Positions 13,119 through 25,000 of a DNA stretch of 54,092 nucleotides are shown piece after piece (the first letter of the stretch is position 1; every line of letters starts with the position of its first letter). Made by a program: the position numbers and the translations under genes. This stretch comes from Ectocarpus siliculosus. Lineage: Eukaryota > Sar > Phaeophyceae > Ectocarpales > Ectocarpaceae. Below the pieces are notes generated by a model. The model saw only the letters and a list, made by a program, of their open reading frames with translations, was not told where the DNA came from and did no database searches. Location of the stretch: NCBI GenBank assembly GCA_000310025.1, contig FN649736.1, positions 399,008-453,099 on the forward strand. Direction: 5' to 3'.

Positions 13119-14706
13119 AGTCTGTCGGCGAGAATAGGCACACCGTTCACCGCCCTCAAATTAATCTATTTTTTGCACCCGCTGGTAACATTGCGTCCGC
13201 TCTTATGGACTCGAATCATCCATCGAGCTGCGCCCGCGGGTACGATTTGCGTCCACTCGCCAAGGTAGACCAGTCAGTACGGAGAAGGAGGTACTGGGCG
13301 GAGAGATGGGAACGGTTTTTAATGTGAAGACGACAAAAAAACATGCAATCGAGGCATCCACGCACAGACTACGTCTACAGGTTTGAGGCTAACGCCGCAT
13401 CGCATCTGCTGCCATCTATTCCTTCCGCACGTGTGGGGGCGGCGGGAGGGGTGTCGCACGGAACGGCAAGTGACTTCAGCTTTATACTAGCCGTAACGAT
13501 GGTCCGCGCGACCAACGTAAACCAGCACCTCAAGCCCTGTTTGCGCCAAGAAAAACTCCGCACTCCCTGAGCAGAGGGTGGCACAGGCGATGAGGTGCCC
13601 CATTGCAGACAGTCCATAAGAGTACGTGGGAGTTTGCTCTACATTTCGTTCTCTCCGGGTGTCATTGCTGTGTTTCGAAAATTTTCGCGAATGTACCCTT
13701 GGTATTGGAGCCCTACATACCGGAGATAGTATCTAAAGCGCTTGAGATGTGGTTCTTGGCGAAATAAATCTGTGTATCAAGGGGTTGATGAGCCTCGTCT
13801 CCTGTAGTTGCGAAACAAAAAAACTGAGAAAACGCAGTTCTACCGCCGTTTCTTCGACTCGTAAACACGAGCAAAACAAAGAATACGTGCACGAGGTTGA
13901 AATATGTTCTCCACACAGGGATGCAAACGCGAACGAAAATATCACGCAACACACAACTTCGTAGGCACGAACGCTCCGAACAGAGTACATGGCAAAATAC
14001 CGCCGTACCAGCCAATCATTCTATGTAGTCTCCGGACTGAGATAATACCCAGCTTGTCGCAACGTGAGCAGCATTCTTGATCAAGGGTACACCACCCTAC
14101 TGCCCTAAGCAAGCACCCAAACAAGCATCCCTCGAAAAAAAAAAAAATGCAGATATCGAGATACGCTCGGCGTGTAGGTCGACACAGAGCACGAATAACG
14201 AGCTAGAAAGAACGTCCCCTCCGTTCCTCTACCCGCCCCCGCCCCCTAGGGTGTCTCCCCCCCCCCCCCCCCCCCCCCCCCTTTTTGGGGGGGGGGGCCC
14301 CGCCCCCCCCCGCCTTTGGGCCTTTTCTCCCGGGGGGGGTCCCCCCCCCCCCGGGGGGGGGGGGGGGCCCGGTTTTTTTTTCCCCCCCCCCGGGCGCGGC
14401 CCCGGGGGGCCCCCCTTTTCGGGGGTTCCGGGGGGGGGGGCCCCCCCCTCGCCCCCCCGGGGGGGGGGGGGGTGCTTTTTCCCCCCCCCGGGGCCGCGGG
14501 GGGGGGGGGTTTTTTTTTTCCCCGCCGCGTTCCCGGGGGGGGGTTTTTTGGCCCCCCCCCTCCCCCCGGGGGCCTTTTTGGGCCCTCCCCCCCCCCCCCC
14601 CCTGGGCCCCCCGGGGTTTTTTGGGGGGGGTTGGTGGCCTTTCTTTCCGCCCCCGGGGGGCCCCCCCCCGCGCCCGGGGGGGTGCCCCCCCCCTTCTCGC
14701 CCCCCC
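13119..14706. other. Spacer running into low-quality sequence before gap 1
   Basis: No gene recognised from 13119 to about 14270. From about 14260 the sequence collapses into runs of C, G and T (homopolymer blocks up to about 20), which is typical of the end of a poor read and not biology. Large proline/glycine-rich open frames here are artefacts. Confidence 0.85.
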
Positions 14707-14806
14707 NNNNNNNNNNNNNNNNNNNNNNNNNNNNNNNNNNNNNNNNNNNNNNNNNNNNNNNNNNNNNNNNNNNNNNNNNNNNNNNNNNNNNNNNNNNNNN
14801 NNNNNN
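14707..14806. other. Assembly gap 1 (100 N)
   Basis: Exactly 100 N, a conventional placeholder for a gap of unknown size. The sequence on its right (about 14819-15010) is a degraded copy of 14076-14270 on its left, so the two contigs overlap and the true gap is probably zero or negative. Confidence 0.99.
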
Positions 14807-15114
14807 AGGGGGCCCCCTTTTTTCTAAAGGGTCACCCCCCCCTTGTCCCTAAAGAACGACCCCAAACAACCCCCCCCCAAAAAAAAAAAAAAACCAATAA
14901 GGGGAAACCCTCGGGGGGTTGGGCGCCCCCGGCCCCGAAAAAGGGGGTAAAAAAAAATTCCCCCCCGTTTCCTTTCCCCCCCCCCCCCCCTTGGGGTTTC
15001 CCCCCCCCCCCCCCCCCCCCCCGCTTCTTGTGCGGTGCCGGCCTCGCTTCCTCCGAACTATAGCATCTCTTCTCTGGACTGTCATCCATCCTCTCCAGTA
15101 AGATGACTGAACCA

Positions 15115-15290
15115 GCATTTCCTTTCGCCCGAACATGCAACAGAACCTGTAGGCCTCCATTCGCCGGAATACGCAGAGGGTAAACGCCTCCTTCGGCCCC
15201 GATACGAGGGCGGGTTAAGCTTTCTCTCGCCCGAGTACGCACGGGGTATGGCGCTTTCTTTTCGCCCGAACAAATACGCAGACGGGAATT
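15115..15290. repeat. About five tandem units of 33-36 bp just past the NDUFA5 stop
   Basis: Variants of TTCGCCCGAAYACGCAGAGG followed by a short spacer recur about five times, ending one base before the NDUFA5 stop codon at 15291-15293. On the minus strand they would be the start of the 3' UTR. Because unit lengths are near multiples of three, one minus frame stays open through them (AYSGERK-like motifs), but it is not the NDUFA5 frame. Confidence 0.8.
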
Positions 15291-17688
15291 TTAGGCCTCC
15301 TGCCTCTCCGGGTCGGCCTTGTTGAGCTCGTCCACCGCCTCCCACAGTCGCCACTCGGCGTACTTGTCGATGAGCTTGAGCTCGTTCTTACCGTCCACGA
15401 GGAGCTCCTCCAGCTGCCCGTGGTTGATCTCGTCCTCTATCGTCTCCTCCTGGAGGAGGAGGTAGTACAGCAGAATGCAGCGTTACGAGAGGCGGCGTTG
15501 GGTTGGGATGCATGGATGCACGGCACGACGAGTGCGGTGCGTGGTTCGGTGGTTTCGGTTGTGGAGTCTGAGGACGAGAAACGTCCTGGTGAAGACATTC
15601 AATGCCCGGAGCCACCAGAACGAAGATGTGACGGAAGTTTGGACATGTTGCTCTTCATGAGGCGTGCCCGCTTCGCTTGCAACAGGCACCCCCTTGCCGC
15701 CATAGAAAAACTATCGCCGGCATCGATAGTTCTTGACGACAGGGCGGCGGAAATAAACGCAACAACAGTGACACGACGACAACCACTTTCCTCTCTGCCC
15801 GATACAGGGACACAGGGGTTTGTGGCAGCCAAGGCAGAGGACAAAGTTCGTCGGTATTAAGTAACGACAAGGTTTTGAGCACGATTTCCGTCGCTGGCCG
15901 TGTCGTCCGGTGGTGGGCAGAACGGTAGGAGCAAGCACGCGGCGGTAGTAGGCCATACCGGGCATCGCCGCATCGTGCAAAAGCATGCACCAACACCCGT
16001 GCCTGCCTACCCTTGACGAGTATCACCCAACCAAAAGGTTGTCAGTACCCCCCATATACACATTCCTGCGCCACCCTTTCGGTAGGACCCTTGCCCGTTC
16101 AATAAAATCATGTTCGCGATTTTACTTCCCGCTATCAGACCGACATATTTTCAATGGTCAGCCGGTTAGAGGGGTCGATGCTAATGAAGAAAAACACGCA
16201 CAATCTGGTTTATCCTTTTGAAACGTAGCCTGGGCCGGTGAAAACCCGGCAGGTCGCTCCGTCCCGGCATCGTACAGATGGGAAGTCGACGGTCTAACGA
16301 CTACGGCATGCATTTACATGAGTACCCTCCCCACACACACACACAACCACAAGTTTCGTTTCTTCTGCTGCTACCATTTCTGTCTTAATCCGGAGAACAG
16401 CTTAGTCTCCCCATGACGCCCCCTCACGTGGTCCCACATCATGGCCTTGAGAAACAGTTATTTTCTGTTTGCAGCACTGAGACTGACGTCTTTTCTTTGG
16501 TCAGCCGGTTAGCGCGGTCGATGTTATTTAAAAACACACACACATATACAAGTTTCTCACGTCCTCGGTCTCCGTTGCCACCTTGAGCCTGTACCCACTG
16601 ATAGCCTCCACGTCCTTCCGGTATTGCGCGTGATCCGGGATAACCTGATACATACCATACCATATCGTGCAACGCGCGGGGAGCGTTCGGAGGTAAACCA
16701 ACGGATCGATAAGTTCAAGCAAGCGTTTGAGCACATGTAGCGTGGAGAGCCAGGTCGAGCGAGGAAGCGCCTGCAAAGGGATAGGTTCCCCACTGCAGCC
16801 AAGCGGGGCGGGTCTAGTGATAGACGCCACCGTCTCATCAAGACAGACGCAATAAAGGTACAATTCCGTGGAACAGCAATCCCACGCAGGTGTTAAGGAG
16901 GACCCGATTCGCAGGGCACCCGTCGATTGACTTTCACCAGAATCGGTACACCTTCGCACATGGCGTCGCCCAAGGACACTGGTTCGAAGCTCCTTGTGTG
17001 CACATCTTTCTCCTGACTTGGACATTTTTCCCATCGGCACAAATGTCCTGAGAGCACCTCTTGGAGTCCATCATACGAAGAATCTGTCACACTTCCATCC
17101 AATTACCCGTCCTGGCCACAAGAGGTTCACTGTCGAGGGTACATTCTGTGGGTGGAGTGTTTAAGGAAAACTCGATTCGCAGGGTTTTCGTCGATTGACT
17201 GTTCACCAGAATCGGTACACCTGCGCGCAGGTTGCCAACATTCATCGTAACGACATCGCCCGTTGCCGCAGGTAATGGACGTCGGCTACCGTGTGCCCTC
17301 GAACTCATCGCCACCACAGCAATACCCAACAGCATCGTCGACGCCAAACTCAGTCACTACCAAACCTCACCAGTAGTCTTCGCAGCAAAATTGATAAAAG
17401 CAAACATATGGGATAAAATGATCCAATCCGTGCTTCAGGGTTAGGAATAGGGTTAGGGATAGGGTCTGCGTGCCCCCCTCCCTATTCGTTCTCTAGATAC
17501 TCTCAAAATCCTGCGTAGGCGGTCCAACCTCACTGCCAACAGCCCAGCCTCACCTTGATCTTCTCTAGGATCTGTTTTTGCAACGCGATGAAGTTGGCCC
17601 GTGCGTTGACGTCCACAGCTAATCCCACAAGCCCCGTCGACGTCTTCTTGACCACCATTCGCACCGCTTGCGTCGCCCTAAACGCCAT
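15291..17688 (-). CDS. NDUFA5: NADH dehydrogenase (ubiquinone) 1 alpha subcomplex subunit 5 (complex I B13), 125 aa
   Basis: Exons on the minus strand: 17688-17554, 16644-16561 and 15449-15291, all phase 0, giving 45 + 28 + 52 residues. Exon 1 contains KKTSTGLVGLAVDVNARANF, matching the family signature TTGLVGLAV. Exon 2 contains IPDHAQYRKDVEAISGYRL, matching the IPKNAAYRK segment. Exon 3 contains GQLEELLVDGKNELKLIDK and EWRLWEAV, matching the GQLEEVI/WKLWEP segment. Length is near the usual 115-120. The protein is an accessory subunit of the peripheral arm of mitochondrial complex I. Donors are GTGAGG and GTGAGA; acceptors are TATCAG and CTCCAG. Intron 2 holds two copies of dispersed repeat R1, the nearer one starting about 12 bases inside the donor. 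Confidence 0.94.
16075..16200 (+). repeat. Dispersed repeat family R1, diverged copy
   Basis: Contains CAATGGTCAGCCGGTTAGAG and a GTCGATGC...AAAAACACGCACA tail matching the other copies; the head is less clear. It lies in NDUFA5 intron 2, antisense to the gene, about 250 bases from the fuller copy. Confidence 0.75.
16380..16549 (+). repeat. Dispersed repeat family R1, full-length copy
   Basis: About 170 bases. Order: TAATCCGGAGAACAG, CCCCATGACGCC, GAGAAACAG, CACTGAGACTGACGTCTTTTC, TTGGTCAGCCGGTTAGCGCG, GTCGATG, then AAAAACACACACACA. It lies antisense to NDUFA5, its CA-rich tail starting about 12 bases inside the 5' splice site of exon 2. It matches 9789-9955 in reverse orientation. Confidence 0.88.
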
Positions 17689-18828
17689 GCTGCTGGAGCG
17701 TGTCCTCAGCCGGTTATTTCTGCTGCTGGCAACACGAAAGGAAAGCACACGATACAGCGCGTGGACAATTTCTGCTGCTGTGTTGAACAGTCTGAGGCAG
17801 GGAACATTGCCCGCAACATCGCCGACAGCGAATACCCGCTCGTTGATGCTACAGCAGACTTGGAATAGCCAACGGTGCAAGACAGCACAGTTTTTCGTTG
17901 CTCCTGTTCTCTGCTGGTGCGCTACATATTTGAATGGTCCAAGCAAGCTAGAGAGGGAGAGGGTGTGTACGAGCGAGGAGGATAAGCAACAGCAGGTATG
18001 AGTAACGGGGAAGCTCTTTGTTGTGTTTGTTGATGCGACGTCTCTATGATGCGAAGGCCGCCCTCTGATTTGGTCCTATGCATGCAGTACTCTCACTGGG
18101 TGGTCAATACATTTGTAGATATTCATGTAGCATACGTTGCCAGGACTTGATTGCCCGGCATGTTCGGCCTGATTGCCCTACGGAGAGACTGTGCGTGTAG
18201 ACTAGACTATGCTGCAATATGAGACTGCTGTGTTCGTGTACTGCTGTACAGCAGTACAGCCTTGTAGCAGGCAGCCCCGAGTTGGAACCGGGTCCACTAT
18301 TATACACTATGTGTACACGCACTGCGGTGCTGGAGTCAAGGCCCACAATAGCATGGGCTGTCTTTGCGTAGCAAAAACACGGACTGAAAAGCTTCCCGCT
18401 TTTTGTCGGGAATCTCGACTCCAAGGTCAGGGCGCATACGAGAGCTGTCGCAATGACTGCTGTGTGTCGGCGCTGCGATGTACAACCGAGATGGAGAAAT
18501 GGAGAGCGCATAGCACCGACATCACTCCATATAGTCGGGGAACAAAGCATTCACGTGCCCACTCAAACCTCCCTTTCTCAACTTACCTCTTCCTAGAAGT
18601 GCCTATTGTCCGGCCCGGCCCTACGACTGCTTCAGCGTGTGCAACCCTGCTCGTTGGGAAGGTCACGCTGTGCTGCTGCTGTGCTGTGTCTAGTGTCAGG
18701 CTCGCAGGAAGCCCTGGCAAGGGGCCCTGCAAATGGGTTTCCTAGCAAGGGTTTTACGGTTTTTGGAAGGCTTTCGGCCTTTCGTGACGAGCGACGGTTT
18801 CACTTTTCTTCGTGGTCGAAAAGAGACA

Positions 18829-18869
<41 letters not shown>

Positions 18870-19097
18870 AAGACACATAGGAAACACAAGCACTCGCTGG
18901 CTCTATGCGCGCGCGTGCAAAATCTTCAACCGTCCGCGGCGGGCAAACGCCTGGTCAGGACCTCTGACACTCCCGCCTCTTTCGTGCGGGGTGCGGGACG
19001 AACGTTGGATAGATCCTCCTCTCCTATCCGCTTGGAGGGTCCATCTCACACACATTAGCCAATTGCTGGACGTTAACACTGCAGGTTGTTCGAGGAC
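17689..19097. other. Spacer between NDUFA5 (-) and the EGF gene (+)
   Basis: This is the divergent upstream region of both genes. It holds a 22-base perfect palindrome at 18237-18258 (arms TGTACTGCTGT), a (GA)n tract at 18833-18866, and a possible 3' splice site (ACACTGCAG) at 19076-19084 just before the EGF start codon, which would imply a 5'-UTR intron. No other gene recognised. Confidence 0.6.
18833..18866. repeat. (GA)n microsatellite
   Basis: Uninterrupted GA dinucleotides, 34 bases, about 230 bases upstream of the EGF-gene start codon. Confidence 0.97.
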
Positions 19098-22000
19098 ATG
19101 GACGGATCTTGCCCAAGCCTTTCCATGGCCTGGGCGTTCTCCTTGTGGTGTCTTTTGTGGAGATGGCTGTCACTCGATGTGGGGGTGCACGGCCAGACGG
19201 AGATTCAAGATACCTTCTGCAATGGCCGAGGAATAATAAATTCAAACCTGACCTGTTCGTGTTTCAGTGGATTCCGTGGACCGGACTGCTCTTTGAGTGA
19301 GTCAAACGTGTACAGAACTATTAGCCACAGGCGTGAGTGGTCACTACAGCACTGCGGCTGTGTAGGCTATGTGCTATAGATATAGACGGCATGTTTATGC
19401 GGGTGGTCAGCAGAGAATTGTTTGATTGCTCAACGTCGGTACCATTATGGATCTGACTACATACATGGAGTGTTGTCTCCCCTGATGTACGCTCTGGCAC
19501 TATACACTGCTACTGCCTACCCTTGAGCATCTCCATGTATGTATTGCTGGGTATCGACAGAACGCTGTCCGGTGGGGAGAGCTTGGACTGATTTCCCGTC
19601 TGCGGAGAATGTGGCGCACGCGGACGGTGTTGAGTGCTCGAACATGGGGGATTGCAACCGGATAACTGGCCTTTGCGAGTGTCGTACAGGGTTCGCCGGA
19701 CAGGCGTGCGATCGATGTAAGTTTCTTGCTGTTGATGAGAAATACATTGCTCGGAGTCGTATGTCTACCTTGAAGCTGCAAAATAAATGTCGTCCTCGTG
19801 CTTGCTGCCTGTCCTACTCACTTGCCAATCAGCGTTGCACTGCTGTGTGAGCTCTGCAAAGTATGCGGTCTCTGTGTACTTGCCAGGCATTACATGAAGC
19901 AGACAAGGAAAAACATCGACGTGTAGATACATGGACTACACAATCGCACCCTCTTTCCGCTATATTCAACCACGGTCGGTCTACGTCACTCTGGACTACC
20001 GTAGTGGAGTGCCCATCAAGTTGTTCCGGGCATGGGAAGTGCCTGTCGATGTCTGAGGCAGCCTCGGAGTGGGATGGGAGAGTCCTCGTTAGGCCGAGCG
20101 TCGTGTACACGTCGGTGTGGGATGCGGATATCTTGCACGGCTGCGTCTGCGATCCGGGGTGGATGGGCCACGACTGCAGCCAGCTGGAGTGTCCGAGGGG
20201 AGACGACCCGTTCACGACGGTGAGCGCATCGCATACATACGCGCTGCATTCCTAGAGCAACAGCCACAGAAGAAGAGCAGGATGCGTTTGTGGGCGGTTG
20301 TTTCACCAAAGAATATTTAGTTACGGCAGTTAAGCTCTTCACCTGGTAATCGGTGCCACATTGTCTCCCGTTATGTACGGCCGAAAAAACCCGAACACTG
20401 ACGAGACATAGAGGGCGTGACGTGAAAAGCTCTATAAATTCGAACCGTTATGGAGGGCGTGCAGCCCCGCGAAACATCCCTTAGGTTGAAACCCTGCTTT
20501 GGTCGACGTACCGCAGACTTCCGCACTGGTTCTCCAAATCCAGCACCTCCAAAGCTTGACTCACCGTACAACCCGTATTTTGACGAGGCCCGTACACACA
20601 CATAAACTTTCGGGGACCAACATACCGACGTAAGGCGTATCGTCTGTTTGACTCAGCGTTCACCAACCTGACGACCCGCACACACACACAAACTTTTCAG
20701 GGACAGCAAAACGAGGTGATGCGCATCGTGTGCGAAGCGGATTCGGGGAGCTTCGTCTTCTCCTTCAGGGGTGTCACCAGCGCGGACATCCCCTTCAACG
20801 CCTCCTACGGGTATGTCGAAGAGCTTCTGGAGGCGATGGACACCGTCACCGATGTGCAAGTCTCCATGACCGACGGCGGCGCCAGAGCGGTTTGCGGGCA
20901 GGGCGAAGAGGTCATCACCGAGGTCGAGTTCTTGCAAGACTTCGGGAGCCTCCCGGCAGCGCTAGTCAGGTGCGGAGCGTGAAGGTTTCACGTACGGTGC
21001 CTCTCATCATGGGAACGGGGGGGCTGGCGGGGGGGAAATTATAGGGGAGCAGCTGACGGGTGTGTGTGGGTGTTCCTCCGACCACGGTTTTCTGGGCTAC
21101 GTGACGAGAAAATATGCCCTACCTGTGCGGCTGAGCAATCGGGGGTGGGATTCGCGGCGCTCAAAGCCTCAGCCCCTGAGCCTCGCTTTTACTCTTCCTG
21201 CACGGTACACAGAAAAAAACTGGAGCAAACGTACTCCGCACGGGCAGGGTGCTCGATGTGAATCTCGTAGCCATGCCCGCCTAAGACCGCTTTTTTGTGC
21301 ATCTTCTTGCTAACCCTCCGCCGTGCCGTTGCTGCGGGCGTCGGTATCAACCCCTCCCCCCGTAGCTCCAGCAACACGGACAACCTTACCCTGGGCGGGG
21401 AAGACGCCAGCCTCTCCCTCGCCACGGTTTCGGAAGTCGTCTGCCCGGCGTGCCCGTCGTGCACCGGCGGGATCTACGTAATCTACGATGACGAGACGAC
21501 GTCCCTGATCTCCCACGACGCGGACGAGTCCGACGTCCAAGAAGCGCTCGTTAGCCTGGACACGCTCGGCTCCGCGTCCGTCTACGGAGACATAGTCTCG
21601 GTGACCGTCACCATGGAAGGCGGCACGTCTCTCTGCGACTCCGGGAGCGAGGTGACCACCACCATCGAGGCCCGCTGCGCGTACGGGAACCTGCCGAGCC
21701 TCACGTTCATCGGGTCCGTCCGAGACGCAGACGGGCTGCCCGTAGCCGTGACGTTCTCCGACGGCAAGGGCGACAAGGAGAACGAGTTCTGCGCCAACCA
21801 CGGGGTGTGCGACCACTCCACGGGCGCCTGCCTGTGCGACCGCAACACGACCAACTTTCCGCTGGACTGGTACTGGTGGGAGAGCAGCGACGGCTACGGG
21901 GGGCCCGGCGGGCGCCCGGACTGCGGGTACCAGCGGGTGGAGGCGTCTACGAACACGACGCAGTCTTGCCCCGTGGCGGTGGTGTTTGACGACGAAACCA

Positions 22001-25000
22001 TGCCGACGTACGAATCGTTCGATGAGGTGTGCGACGAAATTTCGCCGCAGTGGTGGTGGTGGCACTGAGGGGGAGCGATAGCGGTCGTTCGTCGTTGTCG
22101 GGAAGGTGGCGGTAGCTCTGAGGGGAGCGGTAGTGGGCTCTCGTCGTTGTCGGTCAGGAATGCAGGTACCCTAGGTTGAATTACGAAATATATCACCCCC
22201 CCCCTGAACAGGGGCGATTACTCCACAACGGCGGGGGTGCCACAATCAAACGATACGTTTTCGGAAAGCTCTCGACAGGGTGGTTCCAATCCCCCGTGTG
22301 GCTTTCGGCCCCATCGCCTGCAGAGTACTCAAGCTTTCGAAAATCGGTCCAGAGGGTGTGACATCTCACGCAACGTACGATATGTGCTGCGGCAAAGGGG
22401 ATGCTTGAGGGCCGAGAGGATTTTCTATTTCTCAGGTTGCAATAGCAATCGACTTTCGGCGACATGATGAGTATTACACTCGAAAGCACTTGCATACGCC
22501 ACTGTGGGCCAACGTATCCTCTCGCGAGGGTTCTAAAAACCGACTTCCTCTCCTTGGCTTCTGCAGGTGACGTGTGCGGGAAAAGGAGCATGCAACAACG
22601 CTACTGGGGGCTGCACCTGCCATCCAGACTTTTACGGTGGCGATTGCAGCATCCGGAAATGCCCGACGGGAAAGGTGACAACTCTTTTATTGAATCTGCA
22701 ACCTCAAAAAGTACTCAGGGTTAGGCCGCCAGCCAAGAAAGTCCTATCTGTTGTGCGCGAGGCTAGTTTGTTATGTCCTCTGCGGGTATCCCAGCACTTA
22801 CCAGTACATGAAAGTTCTAAGGAGAAGTTGAAGTTGTACAACAAGACCTGTTCGTTTGGTCAAGTGCTACTGTAGATGATTCTCTTTCTTAAGCCTAAGT
22901 AGGTGGTCGCGATACATACCAGACATATCTTGACAATTCATCCTTGGGTACAGGCTACCGTGTACCCCTTCGAATATTGCTCGCATCAAGCTCAGATTAC
23001 CATCACATGATATCAATATAAACTGGCCGATAACTCCACCACAAGTATCAAACGACCGCCTTCCCCCGTTTTACTTACGCGTTGTCAAAACCACCACATA
23101 GGCATACCGCGCTCGCTTAACATCGGGACAAACACTTACCCCAAACTCATCAATTCGTCTACCGCTGACCCATGTGCACGCACCGAAACGCCTGCTTATT
23201 CTCATCAAGGCATGGTTCGACGAGGCTCGCGCGGACAACGCCGCCCACTCCTACGGCGCCGAGTGCGGAGCTATGGGCAACTGCAACCACGCCACGGGGG
23301 AGTGCGTGTGCCGGGAGGGTTGGACGGGGGCCGCCTGCGAGCGGCTCGGGTGCGACGCAGACTGCAACGGCAACGGGCGGTGCCTGCCCATGTTCCGCCT
23401 CGCCCAGCTGCGGGAGGACAACGGAGAGCCGGACCCGACCGTGTACGGGAGCACGGACCTCGTCCGACCCTTCGGGACGAGCGTCTACGCGAGCCCGGAG
23501 ACCTGGGACTTCGACATGATGTACGGGTGCCTATGCGACAGCGGCGGGAGGGGCGGGGATGGGGACACGGACGGGTTCCTCGGGGGCGCGTACCGGCCAA
23601 GGGTGGGGGCGCGGGCGTTCGTGTCCGGGTTGTACACGGATAACTCCAAGCTCCCGGGGTGGGGCGGGTACGCGTGCAGCCGGAGTGAGTACGTCTCAGG
23701 GGTGGTATGATAGACATGTTGGTTGCTGGTTTCTGTTGTTCGAGGATGCTCGTTCCGGCTACTGTACCTCTTGGTGTCATGGGGGGGGGGGGGGCAACGG
23801 TTTCCCCAGGGAAACATGGGGATAAAGCGTAGCACCTACCCCCGACGCCTACGGTGTCTTTCGATAAGTTCCGCAGTAAGCACGTTGTTTCTAGTATGCA
23901 GGTTCGTCCTATGACGTAAAACAACAGTTTATAGGAAATGCACGGCCTTCGAAATCCTCGCCTAAAGTCGATGGTCAACGCATGAGCATTACTCGTTTCC
24001 TTTGACAGGGACATGTCCGACCGGGGACGATCCACGAACAACTCCCGGGGAGTTCGAGGTGCAGACGGTGGCGTGTACGCTAAGCTCTGGCTCGTTCACG
24101 ATGACCTTCCGCGATGCTACAACGGAGGTGAGGACACGTTGTGCATTGATCCTCTCGGGGGCAAGGGTGTCATCGGAAAATAAGGTTGTGGCGTTGGAGT
24201 GACAATAAGGGTTTCATATGTTCGGGGAAAAAATCCGTTTTTTTACGTACTCTAGCTTCGTCCTCGCGCCACCGCCAGCTGCGCCATCCACCTGCACGCG
24301 TTCACCTTGCTATCACGAGCAACAGGTTTCTTTTTGTTTTCTCTGTCACCCAACGCCGATCGCTAAATTTTCGCAGACCCCTAATGCTCCACACCACCCT
24401 TCCTTATGCTAACGTCATCTCGCTTGTTCCATCATTCACTGCGTTCCGGTGTTTGCTTGTGTATACGGACCTTTGTACGTTGCTGTGCCCCTTCGTGTTG
24501 TAACGACAGGCCATTGCTTTCGACGCTACCACGTCGGAGGTAACCGCCGCACTCGAACTCCTACCGACGTGAGTGAAGCTCTCTCGGCAGTTGTGTCCTG
24601 TCCCCGAAAGTACACAGGTTGGATTTATTCTTACTGTAGTCTCTGCCTCCAAAACCGGACAGAAGTTGAAACACTACGTTGACATGCAGTTTTTCCAATA
24701 ACCAAATTGTTGTTGGGCGGCTAGGCTGTGGCTTGCTCTGATGAAGGGCTGCCGCCCCACCCCCATCCTTTTCGGTAGCGCGTGTCTGTTGTGTGGCCCA
24801 GTTGAGGTTGATCAACCGTAGATCGGGATGGTGCCCCTACACTCGTCGCGCACAGTTCACGCTTTGTTCTAGTTATTCTGCTCAGTGCAACCAGACTTAG
24901 AGTCGACACAATAGAAAGGTACGGTAATCTAGATGAGTAAACACTTCAGCTTATAAATGAATCCTGGTTAGCTCAGGAAACTTCTCGGTTGCGCGATTCA

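Noticed and set aside
14077-15063. Long Pro/Gly-rich open frame spanning the N gap, and sister frames
   Set aside because: It consists of homopolymer-run artefact sequence and N; the same DNA is present in clean form next to it.
17440-17466. Telomere-like GGGTTAGG/AGGGTTAGGG stretch
   Set aside because: Only two or three imperfect units within NDUFA5 upstream intronic DNA; too short to claim an interstitial telomere.
21310-22065. 251-codon minus-strand open frame opposite EGF exon 5
   Set aside because: A GC-rich shadow of a strongly supported coding exon; composition is typical of antisense frames and there is no family resemblance.
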